A stretch of DNA of 64,000 nt from Neostapfia colusana (GCA_030760725.1 JASWHV010000003.1:61213264-61277263); one strand, 5' to 3'. Numbered from the stretch's first letter, positions 1 through 10,096 are shown. A program made the numbers and translations. The notes: generated by a model from the sequence alone, not told the origin.

Positions 1-3000
1 CAACCTCCAAAGTTTGCAAGTGCTGCTGAACCTCTGGAGGCAGATGACTGGCTAAAGACCATTGAGAGCAAGATGAGGATCATACAATGCCAAGGGTATG
101 AGAGGGTGCTGTTTGCCTCTCACCAATTGCATGGACCTTCTGCTGATTGGTGGACCGCTTACGTGGCAGCCCATCATGACCCCGAGAACATCACTTGGGA
201 AGAGTTCAAGCGCAGTTTCCGCAACCATTACATACCAAGGGGTGAACTCAAAAACAAGAGGAAGGAGTTCTTGGGACTGCAGCAAGGAAACATGACGGTG
301 AGGGAATACCTCACTAAGTTCACCCAACTATCACGTTATGCACCACGGGACATCGAAACTGATGAGCAAAAACAAGACTGTTTTGTGAAAGGACTTACTA
401 TGGAAATGCAATGTGCAATGTCCTCCAACGAGTATGAAAGCTTCCAAAAGATGGTAGACAGAGCATTTGTCGTGGAGAGGAAGCCGAAGGCCTTGGAGAA
501 TGAAAACAAGAGGAAGGCGGGATGGTCACACCAAGCCTCAGGTAGCAACACACGCCCACGTCTGATGCAGCAACCTGCAGGGCAAACAAGCCGTGCTGTG
601 GTACCCTACTCAGCACCCAGAGGGTACAACCCGAATTTCAGGCCTCCGTCAGCACCAGCATAGCCACAACGTCAGTTTGTACAGCAGCCTCGCCCCACAT
701 ATCAACCTCGACCAGTAGGACAAGGACCACCGAACCAACCCCAAGACAACAAAGGTCAGGCACCTAAAGTTGGGGTACAATGCTTCAACTGTGGTGAAGT
801 GGGGCACTACACCCATAAGTGCCCAAAGAAGAAGCCCATGCAGCCACAACAGCAGAATGTGATGCGAGGACGGGTGAACCACGTGACGATGGAGGAAGCG
901 CAAGAGGCACCTGACGTGGTAATTGGTAAGTTTTCTGCCAATTTACACATTGCAACCCTGTTATTCGATTCTGGTGCTACCCACTCGTTCATTGCTCAAG
1001 TGTTTGTTAAGAAGCATGATCTAGCAACAACACAAATGAACCATATGCTAGCAGTGAACTCTCCAGGGGGAGAAATAAGGACAAGACAAGTGTGTCCCAA
1101 GGTGAATCTAGACATTACTGAGGTAGTATTTACTGCAAACCTCATAGTGATAGACTCACAAGGGATAGATATTATTTTGGGTATGGATTGGTTGACCAAA
1201 CATAAAAGAATCATCCATTGTTTGACAAGAACGGTGGAACTAACTCACCCTAGTGGAACAAGAGTGAAGTTCATAACTGTACAAGAACCTAGGAGGGACC
1301 TTAAACTCAATCACGTTGAGGTGGAAGTGAAAGAGATCAGCATTATTCGGGAATATCCAGACGTTTTTCTGGAGGAGTTGACAGGTATGCCCCCCGATCG
1401 TGAAGTAGAATTCGCGATTGAACTAGTGCCTGGAACCGCCCCGATATACAAGAGGGCTTATCGGATGGACTCCAAACAGATGGAAGAACTCAAGGAACAT
1501 TTAAGAGAATTGACAGAGAAGGGGTACATTCGTCCTAGTTCCTCACCATGGGGAGCTCGAGTGATATTTGTGCCCAAGAAGAACGGGACCCAAAGGTTAT
1601 GCGTAGACTACCGTGCGTTGAACGAAGTAACCATCAAGAACAAGTACCCATTACCCCGCATTGAAGACTTATTTGATCAGTTGAGGGGAGCTTGTGTGTT
1701 CTCAAAAATTGATCTCAGGTCGGGATACCACCAACTTAAGATAAGGCAAACCGAAATTCCAAAGACAGCTTTCGTATCTTGGTACGGGCTGTATGAATAC
1801 ACCGTCATGCCTTTCGGGCTAACTAATGCCCCGACATACTTCATGTATCTCATGAACAAGGTATTCATGGAATATCTAGAAAATTTGTGGTGGTTTTCAT
1901 TGATGACATTATCGTCTTCTCCAAAGATGAAGAAGAACATGAGGGACATTTAAGTTTGGTGTTGCAAAAACTGAGAGAACACCAACTATATGCCAAGTTG
2001 AGCAAGTGTGAGTTTTGGATGAAGAGAGTTCCCTTCTCAAGACATATAATCTCTGAGGGAGGAATCTCTGTAGATCCCGCCAAGATCGAGGATGTGCAGA
2101 AGTGGAAGACCCCTGAAAATGTCGGGGAAACCCGAAGCTTCTTAGGATTGGCTGGGTATTATCGACAGTTCATTGAGGGTTTCTCCAAGATTTCGAGACC
2201 CCTCACCAAATTGTTAGAGAAGGGAATCACATTCACATGGACACCGGAGTGTGAGACGTGTTTTCAAGAACTGAAGGAAAGATTGACAACAGCCCCTGTG
2301 CTAGTTATGCCAGATATGCAGAAGAAATTTTCGGTGTACCGCGATGCATCTGGACACGGGTTGGGATGTGTTCTCATGCCAGAGGGGCATGTCGTGGCGT
2401 ATGCGTCCCGGCAGCTCCGAAAACACGAGAAGAACTATCCTACACATGACCTAGAGCTAGCCGCAGTGGTACACACATTGAAGATTTGGCGGCATTACTT
2501 GATGGGGAAGAGGACAGAGATATATACAGATCATAAGAGCTTAAAGTATATTTTCACACAGGCAGATCTCAACCTCAGACAAAGGAGATGGTTAGAGCTA
2601 ATCAACGATTTTGATGTGGGCATCAACTATCATCCTGGGAGTACAAAGATGTATCAGGACCTCAAGAGCAGATATTGGTGGTATGGCATGAAGCGAGATG
2701 TCGCGGAACATGTTGCCCTATGTGACACATGTCAGTTGGTGAAAGCAGAACATCAACGACCCACGGGACTATTGCAACCACTCAAAGTGCCTAAATGGAA
2801 ATGGGAAGAAATAGGTATGGAATTCATAGTGGGACTACCCAGGACCCAATCGGGATATGATTCGATATGGGTCATCATTGACAGGCTAACCAAGGTAGCT
2901 CATTTCATCCTCGTGAAAGAAAACTACAGCGGATCCAAATTGGCGGAATTGTACATGTCAAGGATCATGTGTTTCCATGGAGTGCCAAAGAAGATAGTGT

Positions 3001-3857
3001 CGGATCGAGGGACACAGTTCACCTCAAGGTTCTGGCAGAAGTTACATGAAACCATTGGAACTCATCTAAATTTTAGTTCTGCCTATCACCCCCAGACTGA
3101 CGGGCAGACGGAAAGAACCAATCAGATCCTTGAGGATATGCTAAGAGCGTGTGCGCTCAAGAACAATAGGAGTTGGGATAAGAACTTACCGTATGCGGAG
3201 TTCTCCTATAACAACAGCTATCGGGCTAGTATGAAGATGTCACCATTTGAGGCTTTGTATGGGAGGAAGTGCAGAACTCCACTATTTTGGAACCAAACAG
3301 AGGAAAGTAAAGTGTTTGGGCCTGAGGTACTACAAGAAGTCGAGGCGAAAGTGAGAGAAATTCGCAACAATTTGAGGATAGCACAGACCCGACAAAAGAG
3401 TTATGCCGATGTACGAAGAAGAGAGCTTACTTTCAACGTGGGGGACTATGTCTATATCAAGGTGTCCCCTATCCGAGGACTTCGTCAGTTCAAGGTGAAA
3501 GGGAAATTATCACCGCGATACATCGGACCCTTCCAAATTCTGGAGAGGAAAGGCGAAGTGGCATACCAACTAGAACTACCGGCTCGCCTATCAGATGTGC
3601 ACGATGTATTCCACGTGTCACAGATCAAGAAATGTTTAAGGACGACCGAAGAAATGTTACCCATGAATAAGGTGGACGTACGAGAGGATCTTTCTTATGC
3701 CGAGCAACCGGTCAAGATTTTGGAGACAATGGAACGCCTCACCAGAAATAAAAGAATCCGGATGTGCAAGGTGCAGTGGAAGCATCACTCGGAAGCAGAA
3801 GCAATATGGTAGCGAGAAGACGATCTTAAGGCACAGTTTCCGGATTTGTTTTCCTAG
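1..3857 (+). pseudogene. gag-pol: E1 gag-pol polyprotein pseudogene (partial)
   Basis: One frame reads from base 1 through the Gag capsid region, a CCHC zinc knuckle at about 781-822 (CX2CX4HX4C), the aspartic protease motif DSGATHS at 967 and reverse transcriptase with KIDLRSGYHQ near 1705. A TAG at 661-663 interrupts Gag, probably from CAG. One base is lost near 1880, just before the FVVFIDD catalytic motif, and the frame then continues from 1887 with FIDD at 1896-1907. RNase H ends abruptly at about 2631-2638, where its HPG motif is fused in frame to the HPG motif of the integrase zinc-binding region. About 350 nt are missing there, including the last RNase H aspartate (VADAL region) and the first His of HHCC. 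The integrase DDE core follows: D near 2820, SDRGTQFTS at 3001, and the E of QTERTNQ. A TAG at 3810-3812 cuts the chromodomain-like tail, and the original stop is 3855-3857. In RNase H, YCDAS has become YRDAS. Confidence 0.92.
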
Positions 3858-3886
3858 AATCACCAATCTCGAGGACGAGATTTCTT

Positions 3887-3902
3887 TTAAAGGGGGTGGA
3901 GT
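3887..3902 (+). other. E1 polypurine tract
   Basis: A purine run (AAAGGGGGTGGA) lies directly before the TGTAACACC that opens the 3' LTR, the standard site for plus-strand priming. The preceding GAGGACGAGATTT motif is the usual 3' end of Tekay pol and recurs in E2, E3 and E4. Confidence 0.85.
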
Positions 3903-4294
3903 TGTAACACCCCAAAACCTGCCAAAGAGGGGAATTTAAAATTTTTTGGACGTAACGCATGTGCTAAAGTAATTCAAATTTAAACTGGAATTCAAATTCA
4001 AAACAAAACAGAAAAAGAAAAGGAAAAAGAAAAAGAAAACCGAAACCGGCCAGTGGGCCGAAACCCGCCAGCCGGCCCAAGACCCCAGCGCCAGCCCAAA
4101 ACCGCGCCCCCTCTCTCTCCCTCTCACTGACACGCGGGTCCTGCGTGTCATGCCTCTCCTCCCGCGCGCCCAACCGACCCCGGACTCTCTCTCGCGCCCG
4201 ATCAAAACAACCCCCGGAACCCACGCTCCCAAGCCCTGATTTCCGGTCCCGGACGCCCCCAATATGATCTCAACAGACCGCCGTCCTCCCTCGT

Positions 4295-4304
4295 CTATTT
4301 AAAC
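4295..4304 (+). promoter_or_regulatory. TATA-like box of E1 LTR
   Basis: CTATTTAAAC sits at the end of a CT/GC-rich stretch, about 390 bp into the LTR. This is the right place for the U3 promoter, upstream of a CT-rich stretch (TTTTTCTCTCT) suitable for transcription start. The position matches the clearer TATAAAAGG boxes of the E2/E3 LTRs only in layout. Confidence 0.5.
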
Positions 4305-5867
4305 GCCCAAATCCACCCCTTTTTCCTCCCCGATCAGCCATTTTTCTCTCTGGTGAGAACCTAAGCTTCTACCGCCGATTTCCTTTGATCCTTGCTCAAA
4401 TTTCCTGATCTAACGTGCTGATCACGTTCCACCACCGCCGGGGAGCCCTGCAGGTGAAGGAAACGACGTGTCTTGCGCCCCAAATGCCACCTCGACGTGC
4501 ACCGAAGACCATCCCCGTTGAAGCTCGCCGCCGACCGACTTCCAGGGCCTCCGAGTGCAGGAAAACCCCTCGGTGAGCATCCCCTACCCCTCCGCGGTTG
4601 ATCTGTGCAAAAAGATGCGAGTTCTAACGCACAACGGCAAAAACCGAGGCTGCGCCGGTGAGATCGCCACCCCCGCCACCGCGCGCCGCCGCGCGCGCGG
4701 TCTGGCTCCGGCCAGGGCGACGTGGCCCCTTGAGGGCCGTCTATTTTAAATCGCACGGTAGAAATAAAACCGACGCGTACCGTTTCGGCGATCTAATCTG
4801 AGCCGTCTATTTTAAATCGGACGGTCCACGTCGGCCCCACATTATAAAGGCCGGGATTCTTACGCGCTACCCCCTGGGGATCTCAGAAAACACAAGCTAG
4901 CCCTGGAAACTTCTGATCTAGCCCCTGGACCTTCAGAAATTCATGTAAATTCATTTAAAATTCAGTTTTAGCACCTGGACTTAATAAAAATTAGGGAAAA
5001 CCCCCTCTGCTATGTGTAACTAGGCCCCTGAAAATTTAGGAAATAGTAAATTAAACCCTGTAGTAGGGTGGATTTGCATTTTTGACCCTATAGGATATTA
5101 AATTCAGAAAGTTGAATATGTGACTAGGATTTAAATTTAAAAGGTAAGGCAAACACATGTGCAAATTCAAATTTAAACTCTCCTAGCACTTGGAAAACTT
5201 TAGAATGAGTTAAAAATAGATTTTAGGCTGAAATGAAATCTGCCTAAGTGTTGCTCATTTTTATTATCTCTAGAGACACATTTTAGGCTAGGAAATAATT
5301 CTAAAACTAGTAAAATAAACTTAAATTGTTTCACACCAGAGAGGAAGTTCAAAAATATTTTATTGAACATATTAGATCAGAACCTATTCTGTTTAAATGA
5401 TATGACTAACTATTTTAATAGTGAAGTTCACTTTTAGGTATAGAAATTAAATCTGAAAATATAGGAAAATAAGTACGCATGATTTGAAGATGTTAAATCA
5501 GGTCTTTATTCTCAAGAACTTCAAATTAAGATTTTGTAGAAGATCTAAAACCTATTTGGAGTAGGAAACTTTCTTTCATGGAAACTTTGTGGCTAAGAAG
5601 TGTATTAATTAATTATGAAGAAATTGTTCAAATTGGAAATTCATATATAGTGTGCAAATAGAAATCTGAATACAAAAGTTAGAAATAATATATATATATA
5701 TGTTTAAAAATGCATGTAGGCCTAAAATCAACACATCTAGGGTAACCACAACACTTAGAAATGTGAATGACTTTCATATGTATGTATGTATGGTTTGCAT
5801 GAGTGAAAGTGTGAACTATGGCTTATGGATTGTTGTTTTCTTTTGCTATGTGTATTGGCATGAGTAG

Positions 5868-5936
5868 AACCTGCCCCAGAGCAAGTTCTCCCCTTCCAAG
5901 ACCAAGACTTTCCATTCCCAGAGCAACAGGAAGAAG
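5868..5936 (+). other. Candidate mini-exon in E1 LTR (acidic, PE/Q-rich, 69 nt)
   Basis: It is preceded by a T-rich tract ending GAGTAG and followed by GAAG/GCAAGT, a perfect GC-type 5' splice donor. The open frame has two leading bases, then 22 codons, then one trailing base. It reads PAPEQVLPFQ at the start and PEQQEE near the end. E3 has a 69-nt exon with the same phases, E6 one of 78 nt and E4 one of 81 nt. This is an inference from comparing families within the window. No start codon is visible upstream in frame. Confidence 0.45.
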
Positions 5937-6979
5937 GCAAGTGTCCTTGACCACTTTGATCCTATGCTAGGATGTGTAGATAGAATTATTTGCATTGTCA
6001 ATTGAAATATGAAACCCATGCTAGGAAGTTTCCCTAGAATTGCATTATCTTGTTTCTTTGTAGCTTAGGTTGGGATTTGTTTTATTATGTCATTTATTCA
6101 TAATACTTATGCTTAGCCATGCTTAGAATGGGATAAGTGGAATATGAGATCATCAACTTGTTTACCTTACTCTTGAATGAGACATTATGAGTTATGTATA
6201 GGTAGGGATCGAGGCAAGTTGGATGATTTGGTTGGTGCTGTGTGCACGAGATTCGGGTTTGTGTTTAGTACTTGCCTGGATCCTAAGGACTGGTTCATGT
6301 AGCATGTAACCTGGCTTTACAGTGCCAACCACATGCTGAGATGGGGCAGCTTGACCAATTAATTAGGTATATCCCCGGCGTAGTATGGGTGTTTTGGATG
6401 GTGCGAGGAATAGGTGTCAGCTGGACTACCATATGAACCGCAAGGCTCAAGAGGGGGCCACTGCAGCGGGGTTGGAGCCTCTTGTATGCTGTTAGGGGTG
6501 AAACCTCAGTGGGCCCACGCTCGTCGGGAATCCCTTTGTAAAGGCCTCGTAGTGATCTCCTGGCTACACACATGGGAAGTGTGAATGTGGTTCGCGGCCA
6601 CTGGCATAATGGAGGTTCTTTTAGTCCACCCGGCAACGGGGGATGAAATCACTACATGTGGGTACAGTGGTGCAAACTCTGCAGAGTCAAAACTGTCATG
6701 ATAGACGTGCTCACGGTCAAGAGCGGCTTGGACTTATTCATGATTAGAGGATGATGGATTGGGAAGTTGAGGATGTTAAGCGGGAAGCTTAACATTGGAG
6801 TTGAGACTATGTGTACTTGATATTGATGATGGGTTGAGGTATTGGGGCCATTTCACCTGTGTAGTAATGTAGGTGCTTAATAAGCTAAGATGGTAGGTAT
6901 TAATTGCGTAGTACTTTAACCATGAGCTCAACCTCTCCTTGCTCTAGCTATGCATGACATAACTTTTCCACACTTGCTA

Positions 6980-6994
6980 AGTACCTACGGTACT
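6980..6994 (+). other. Conserved LTR hairpin, E1 version
   Basis: AGTACC-TAC-GGTACT is a perfect 6-bp stem with a 3-nt loop, introduced by CTTGCTA. The E2/E3, E4, E5 and E6 LTRs carry a hairpin at the same place with different stem bases that still pair (TGAGTAC/GTACTCA, TGAGC/GCTCA). It lies about 345 bp before the LTR end and 44 nt before the candidate last exon. Confidence 0.6.
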
Positions 6995-7037
6995 CAAACT
7001 TGCTTTTTTGTTGGTTTATATTGCTGCTCAAGTCAAG

Positions 7038-7090
7038 AGAATGATGTGGTGTTTAATGACCAAGACTTTGGTCCCGAGGAAGGATTCTAG
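7038..7090 (+). other. Candidate last exon of LTR-embedded ORF, E1
   Basis: After CAAG, two bases and then 16 codons read to TAG at 7088-7090, with the acidic stretch NDQDFGPEEGF. The two leading bases complete the codon left open by the mini-exon at 5868-5936. The E3 counterpart ends DPDFDPEDFE at the same distance after the hairpin. The acceptor here is weak, with little polypyrimidine tract. Confidence 0.35.
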
Positions 7091-7338
7091 ATTCACGGAG
7101 TCCCTCGGGCAACGTCTGTGACGGAGCCCACAAGATTTATATTCCGCTGCTGTTTTATTTACATGTTTTGAAATTATTATCGTCTATTGAGACGTATGCT
7201 ATGTAAGACTTATTTGTATTCAAACACTTGACTTGTAATATGATGATGCTTCACTATTTATCATCACATGTATGAGAAAATGATCCTGGCATACATGTGA
7301 TATTCACTCGATCGTTCTTCGAAGAACCAGATGTGACA

Positions 7339-8440
7339 TTTCTGGATCCGTCATCATCCGTCATCTTCCCGCATGCTGTGGCTGCTGGTACCTGAAGGCA
7401 TCAGCCTATGTGAGAAGTCGCACGCTCATCATCGGGGGCCCTCTTGTTTGATGCTTAATTTGGTTCATGTTTTCTTCGTGTGTTTGCGTGTTGGCGCAGA
7501 TATCGTGCTAATAATAAAAAGTCTGGGATGGGCCTGAAATTGGCCTTAATTTCAGGTGTCATTAATTAACAGCTAATCACTATCATTAACGGTTAATCCT
7601 TACAATTAGTAAGAGTAACAATATTTCAATGATCTATATATTAATAAAATTATTTGATTGATTATTTTAAAAATAAAATAATTCTTACAAATTGACAGAT
7701 AGTAATTAAAGAACTAACCTTTCTTCTTCGCCACCGGCCTATTTGTGTCGCCGCCGCCACGCCGCGCCCTGTCACCGTCGCACGTCGGCGCCGCGCGTCG
7801 CTGGCCCATGAAGTCGTGCGCTGCTGCTGAGAAGGGTTTAGAGTTGTGAGAGGAGAGGAGAAGATAAGATGGCTTCGTAAGAATCTCAAAGGAAAATCAA
7901 TGGTCGATTAAATTTAACCTTATTTTCTGGCATATGTAGTATAAGATTTATGGATAATAAATGGCTGAATTTAGTTTTGAAGGAAACTGCAAACCACTAC
8001 TCTGTAGGTTGCCAGAGTTTATTTCATGGGTAACAGAATAACAACGACTTGCTACAACAACCGTTTACTCCACGCAAGCAAAAGGTCACGATCACCCTCG
8101 TCGTTACACTTAAACCTATGAGACGAGAGGAATATGTTCTTGACAAACGGCGGAGAACAACAAAGACGTGGTTCATCCTCATGTCTAAACCTGGGAGAAG
8201 ATGGAACGGAGAACAACACTACAGATCGATCAGTATATTTTAGAAAAGATACGAGTTTTCAACTAGAAGATTAAATCTCTGTAGCAAGCCGTTTCCACGA
8301 TCATAACGCTAATAAGTTTTTCTCAAGAAAAAAATTATAAAAACATGAACGTACAGTGATCACTATTGATTTGTCAACATGAGCGCTCAGGCTCTATCGA
8401 ATTAAACTACACGAATCTAGCAAATTTACCACGGCCTGAT
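7339..8440. other. Unassigned sequence between E1 and the CACTA-like left end
   Basis: This 1.1 kb is mainly AT-rich with one GC-rich block at about 7735-7830 (CGCCGCC-type codon repeats). No open frame resembles a known protein and no LTR, TIR or tRNA is recognisable. It is the target into which E1 inserted. It could be an extension of the CACTA-like element or older decayed DNA. Confidence 0.5.
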
Positions 8441-8480
8441 TTATTTATGACGCCTAACCCTACAACCGTCATAATTAACA

Positions 8481-8516
8481 TTATTTACGACGGCGAGCGC
8501 TAGCCGTCGTAAATAA
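8481..8516. repeat. 36-bp near-perfect palindrome
   Basis: TTATTTACGACGGC and GCCGTCGTAAATAA are exact inverted arms of 14 bp around GAGCGCTA, whose core AGCGCT is itself palindromic. It would form an almost complete cruciform. It probably represents a pair of transposase-binding subterminal repeats. Confidence 0.85.
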
Positions 8517-8548
8517 AAGCTTGTTTTGGATGTCGTAAATAGAACCTT

Positions 8549-8580
8549 ATTTACGATGGCCTGGTCTGACCGTCGTAAAT
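8549..8580. repeat. Second inverted copy of the TTTACGACGG motif
   Basis: ATTTACGATGG (8549-8559) and CCGTCGTAAAT (8570-8580) are inverted arms with one mismatch and a 10-nt spacer. It is the same unit as the preceding palindrome. Confidence 0.75.
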
Positions 8581-8897
8581 TAGCGGTATATACCCGCAGG
8601 CCTGGGGTCGGCACGGGCATTTACGCCCGCCCCGACCCCGAGCCCGCCCGCCACCGCCTGAAGCGCCACCAACGTCACCCCCGCGCCGGCCCCCGCCCCA
8701 GCCCCCAGCCGCGCCGGCCCCCGCCCGCCGCCCCAGCCCGCCTCCCCGTCCTCAGCCGCCATCACCGCCGGCGATCCCGACGCCCTCAGCCGAGCCCGAC
8801 GGGCTCCTCCCCGACCCGGCGTCCCACTGCCCTGCCCCCGACCCCAAGCTCCCGCGGCATCGAGGACGTCGCAGCCGTCGAGAAAGTTAGTCTCTTT

Positions 8898-9130
8898 AAT
8901 TTTGGTGATAACAAGATTTAGTTTAGTTAATTTAGTTATTAATTATTATTGTTTAATTTAGTTGTAAATTCTTTGTATTAGTTTTATATTTAATTTAGTT
9001 TAGTTGTAAATTGTTTAGTTTAGTTGTAATTTGTTTGAATTAGTTTTAGATTTAATATAATTTAGTTGTAAATTGTTTAGTTTATGGATTTTGTTTAATT
9101 TAGTTGTAATTTATTTAGTTTTAGATTGAA
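8898..9130. repeat. AT-rich imperfect tandem repeat (TTTAGTTGTAAATTG units)
   Basis: Phrases such as TTTAGTTGTAA and TTTAGTTTAGT recur at irregular spacing. No coding potential is visible. Confidence 0.7.
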
Positions 9131-9240
9131 TTTAGCATCTCTCCCGCCCACCCGCGTCTCCGCCACCACAGCTGCCTCCGCCCGCCCCCGCCGCGCCGCC
9201 GCCCGGCCGCCTCCACGCTGCCCGCCACCGCCCCTGCGCC

Positions 9241-9245
9241 CCGTG
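9241..9245. repeat. E4 target-site duplication, left copy (CCGTG)
   Basis: CCGTG here and at 38992-38996 flank the TG..CA ends of E4 exactly. This shows that 9246-38991 is one insertion despite the 15 kb of foreign DNA inside its left LTR. Confidence 0.93.
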
Positions 9246-9503
9246 TGTGGCGGACCGGAATCCGCTCATCCAAGATCGCAGAGGGTGGTGCCGCACGATG
9301 CGACACCCGACAGCACACGTCATAAGGACACATTATATTACATGAGAAAACAAACTGAATGTACAAAGTAGTACACTACTCAGTTACAAACTATTGTCTT
9401 TATTACACAGCGGAAGTCTACTATTCTACAACTCACGCCCACCTACCTAGCAAAAGTCGGTTGCCCAGCCCTAGGGCAACCCACACTAGCTGCACTGCTC
9501 AGC

Positions 9504-9601
9504 TCAGCGCGGCGTGTACGGCTCCAACTCAGCCGTGGTCCCCGACGGAGGGTAACCCTCGCCGGTAGACTCATACTCCGAGTCCGTGGGTGGCTCCTCA
9601 C
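9504..9601 (-). other. Candidate last exon of LTR-embedded ORF, E4
   Basis: On the minus strand GTTTTTCAG precedes this exon, a good 3' splice site. It reads two bases and 31 codons to TGA, with YPPSG followed eight residues later by EPYTPR. E6 has PPSGYTTKMEPCTPP at its own stop. The two leading bases complete the codon opened by the E4 mini-exon. The other E4 LTR has a 1-nt deletion near 35230 that breaks the frame. Confidence 0.45.
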
Positions 9602-9626
9602 CTGAAAAACACTTAAGCAGCAACCG

Positions 9627-9642
9627 TGAGCACGAGGGCTCA
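9627..9642 (-). other. Conserved LTR hairpin, E4 left LTR
   Basis: On the + strand TGAGC-ACGAGG-GCTCA; the transcript strand has the same stem. It lies 26 nt before the candidate last exon and about 380 bp from the LTR end. In the right LTR (35330-35345) one stem base has changed (GATCA). Confidence 0.6.
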
Positions 9643-10096
9643 ACAAGACTTAACCGACTCACCTAGGCATGAAACTCTACATGAGGGGTACAGAAAACAT
9701 GGGATAGTAACGATGCATCAAATGGACACGCCTACAAGTTCATCCTTAGTTCATCTTTTAGTCACGAATTAACAGTTCGGGAATCTAAAATTTAGTAAGC
9801 AATATTTGGTGGCACACATGTAGCAATACAATTATATCATAACAGCAATATTGAATCATAACATTTCATACCTTAGTCTACGTTTGAATGCTTGGTGTGT
9901 TGCTTGGTGTGTTTGATGTTTGTGTGAATTGTGTGGTCTAAACTATATATATGTGTTTAGATACACATAGTAAAATAGAAAAAATATAGAAAAAAAATAA
10001 TAACAATAATAAAAGACGGTAAGCATAACTAATTATGATGCACCATAGTAATAATAATAGGAAGAAAATCTGAACTCATCGATTGCCTTGTCACAG

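Larger units (their letters stand above)
1..7338 (+). mobile_element. E1: Ty3/gypsy Tekay/Del-type retrotransposon, 5' end outside window
   Basis: The order gag, protease, reverse transcriptase, RNase H, integrase with a chromodomain-like tail, polypurine tract and long LTR is that of a plant chromovirus. The window begins inside gag, so the 5' LTR and primer site are missing. The 3' boundary is the TGTGACA ending at 7338. The five bases after it (TTCTG) would be the target duplication, but the left copy is not visible. The element is dead: see the gag-pol entry for two stops, one frameshift and one internal deletion. Confidence 0.93.
3903..7338 (+). repeat. E1 3' LTR, 3436 bp
   Basis: The LTR starts TGTAACACCCC and ends AGATGTGACA. 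It has a GC-rich leader block (4020-4750) and then AT-rich sequence with an ATATAT run near 5690. It carries a TATA-like box at 4295, a donor-like CTCG/GTGAGC at 4573, a mini-exon at 5868-5936, a hairpin at 6980-6994 and a TTCCGCTG motif at 7142. Open frames on both strands here are not supported as genes. The boundary is inferred from the TG..CA ends and the polypurine tract because the partner LTR lies outside the window. Confidence 0.85.
8441..9245 (+). mobile_element. CACTA-like DNA transposon remnant, left part
   Basis: Hairpin-forming copies of TTTACGACGG and its complement (8481-8580) are typical of the subterminal repeats of grass CACTA elements. They are followed by a GC-rich proline-coding block and an AT-rich TTTAGTTGTAA repeat. 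The part ends at the CCGTG target duplication of E4 and continues at 38997, where a transposase-associated coding exon is found. The terminal CACTA inverted repeat itself was not identified, so the class rests on the subterminal repeats and the distant exon. Confidence 0.5.
9246..9884 (-). repeat. E4 3' LTR, distal piece
   Basis: It aligns base for base with 34950-35587 apart from scattered substitutions and one or two indels. It ends at CTACGTT, where sequence switches to the E2 internal region. It contains the candidate last exon (9504-9601) and hairpin (9627-9642) of this family. Confidence 0.92.

Noticed and set aside
1880..1890. Programmed -1 frameshift between gag and pol in E1
   Set aside because: The shift lies inside the reverse transcriptase catalytic region, where relatives are in one frame, so it is a disabling deletion.
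4361..4756. Minus-strand 131-codon open frame in the GC-rich part of the E1 LTR
   Set aside because: It lies in LTR leader DNA, has an arginine/glycine-rich composition typical of GC-rich antisense frames, and resembles no known protein.
6295..6636. Minus-strand 113-codon frame in the E1 LTR
   Set aside because: No equivalent in the other families and no recognisable domain; likely fortuitous.
8361..8365. CACTA pentamer as the terminal inverted repeat of the CACTA-like element
   Set aside because: The bases after it do not resemble a CACTA terminus and no matching inverted end is visible in the window.
8526..8921. Proline-rich 131-codon frame
   Set aside because: GC-rich low-complexity sequence between palindromes and AT-rich repeats; no domain and no support for a start.
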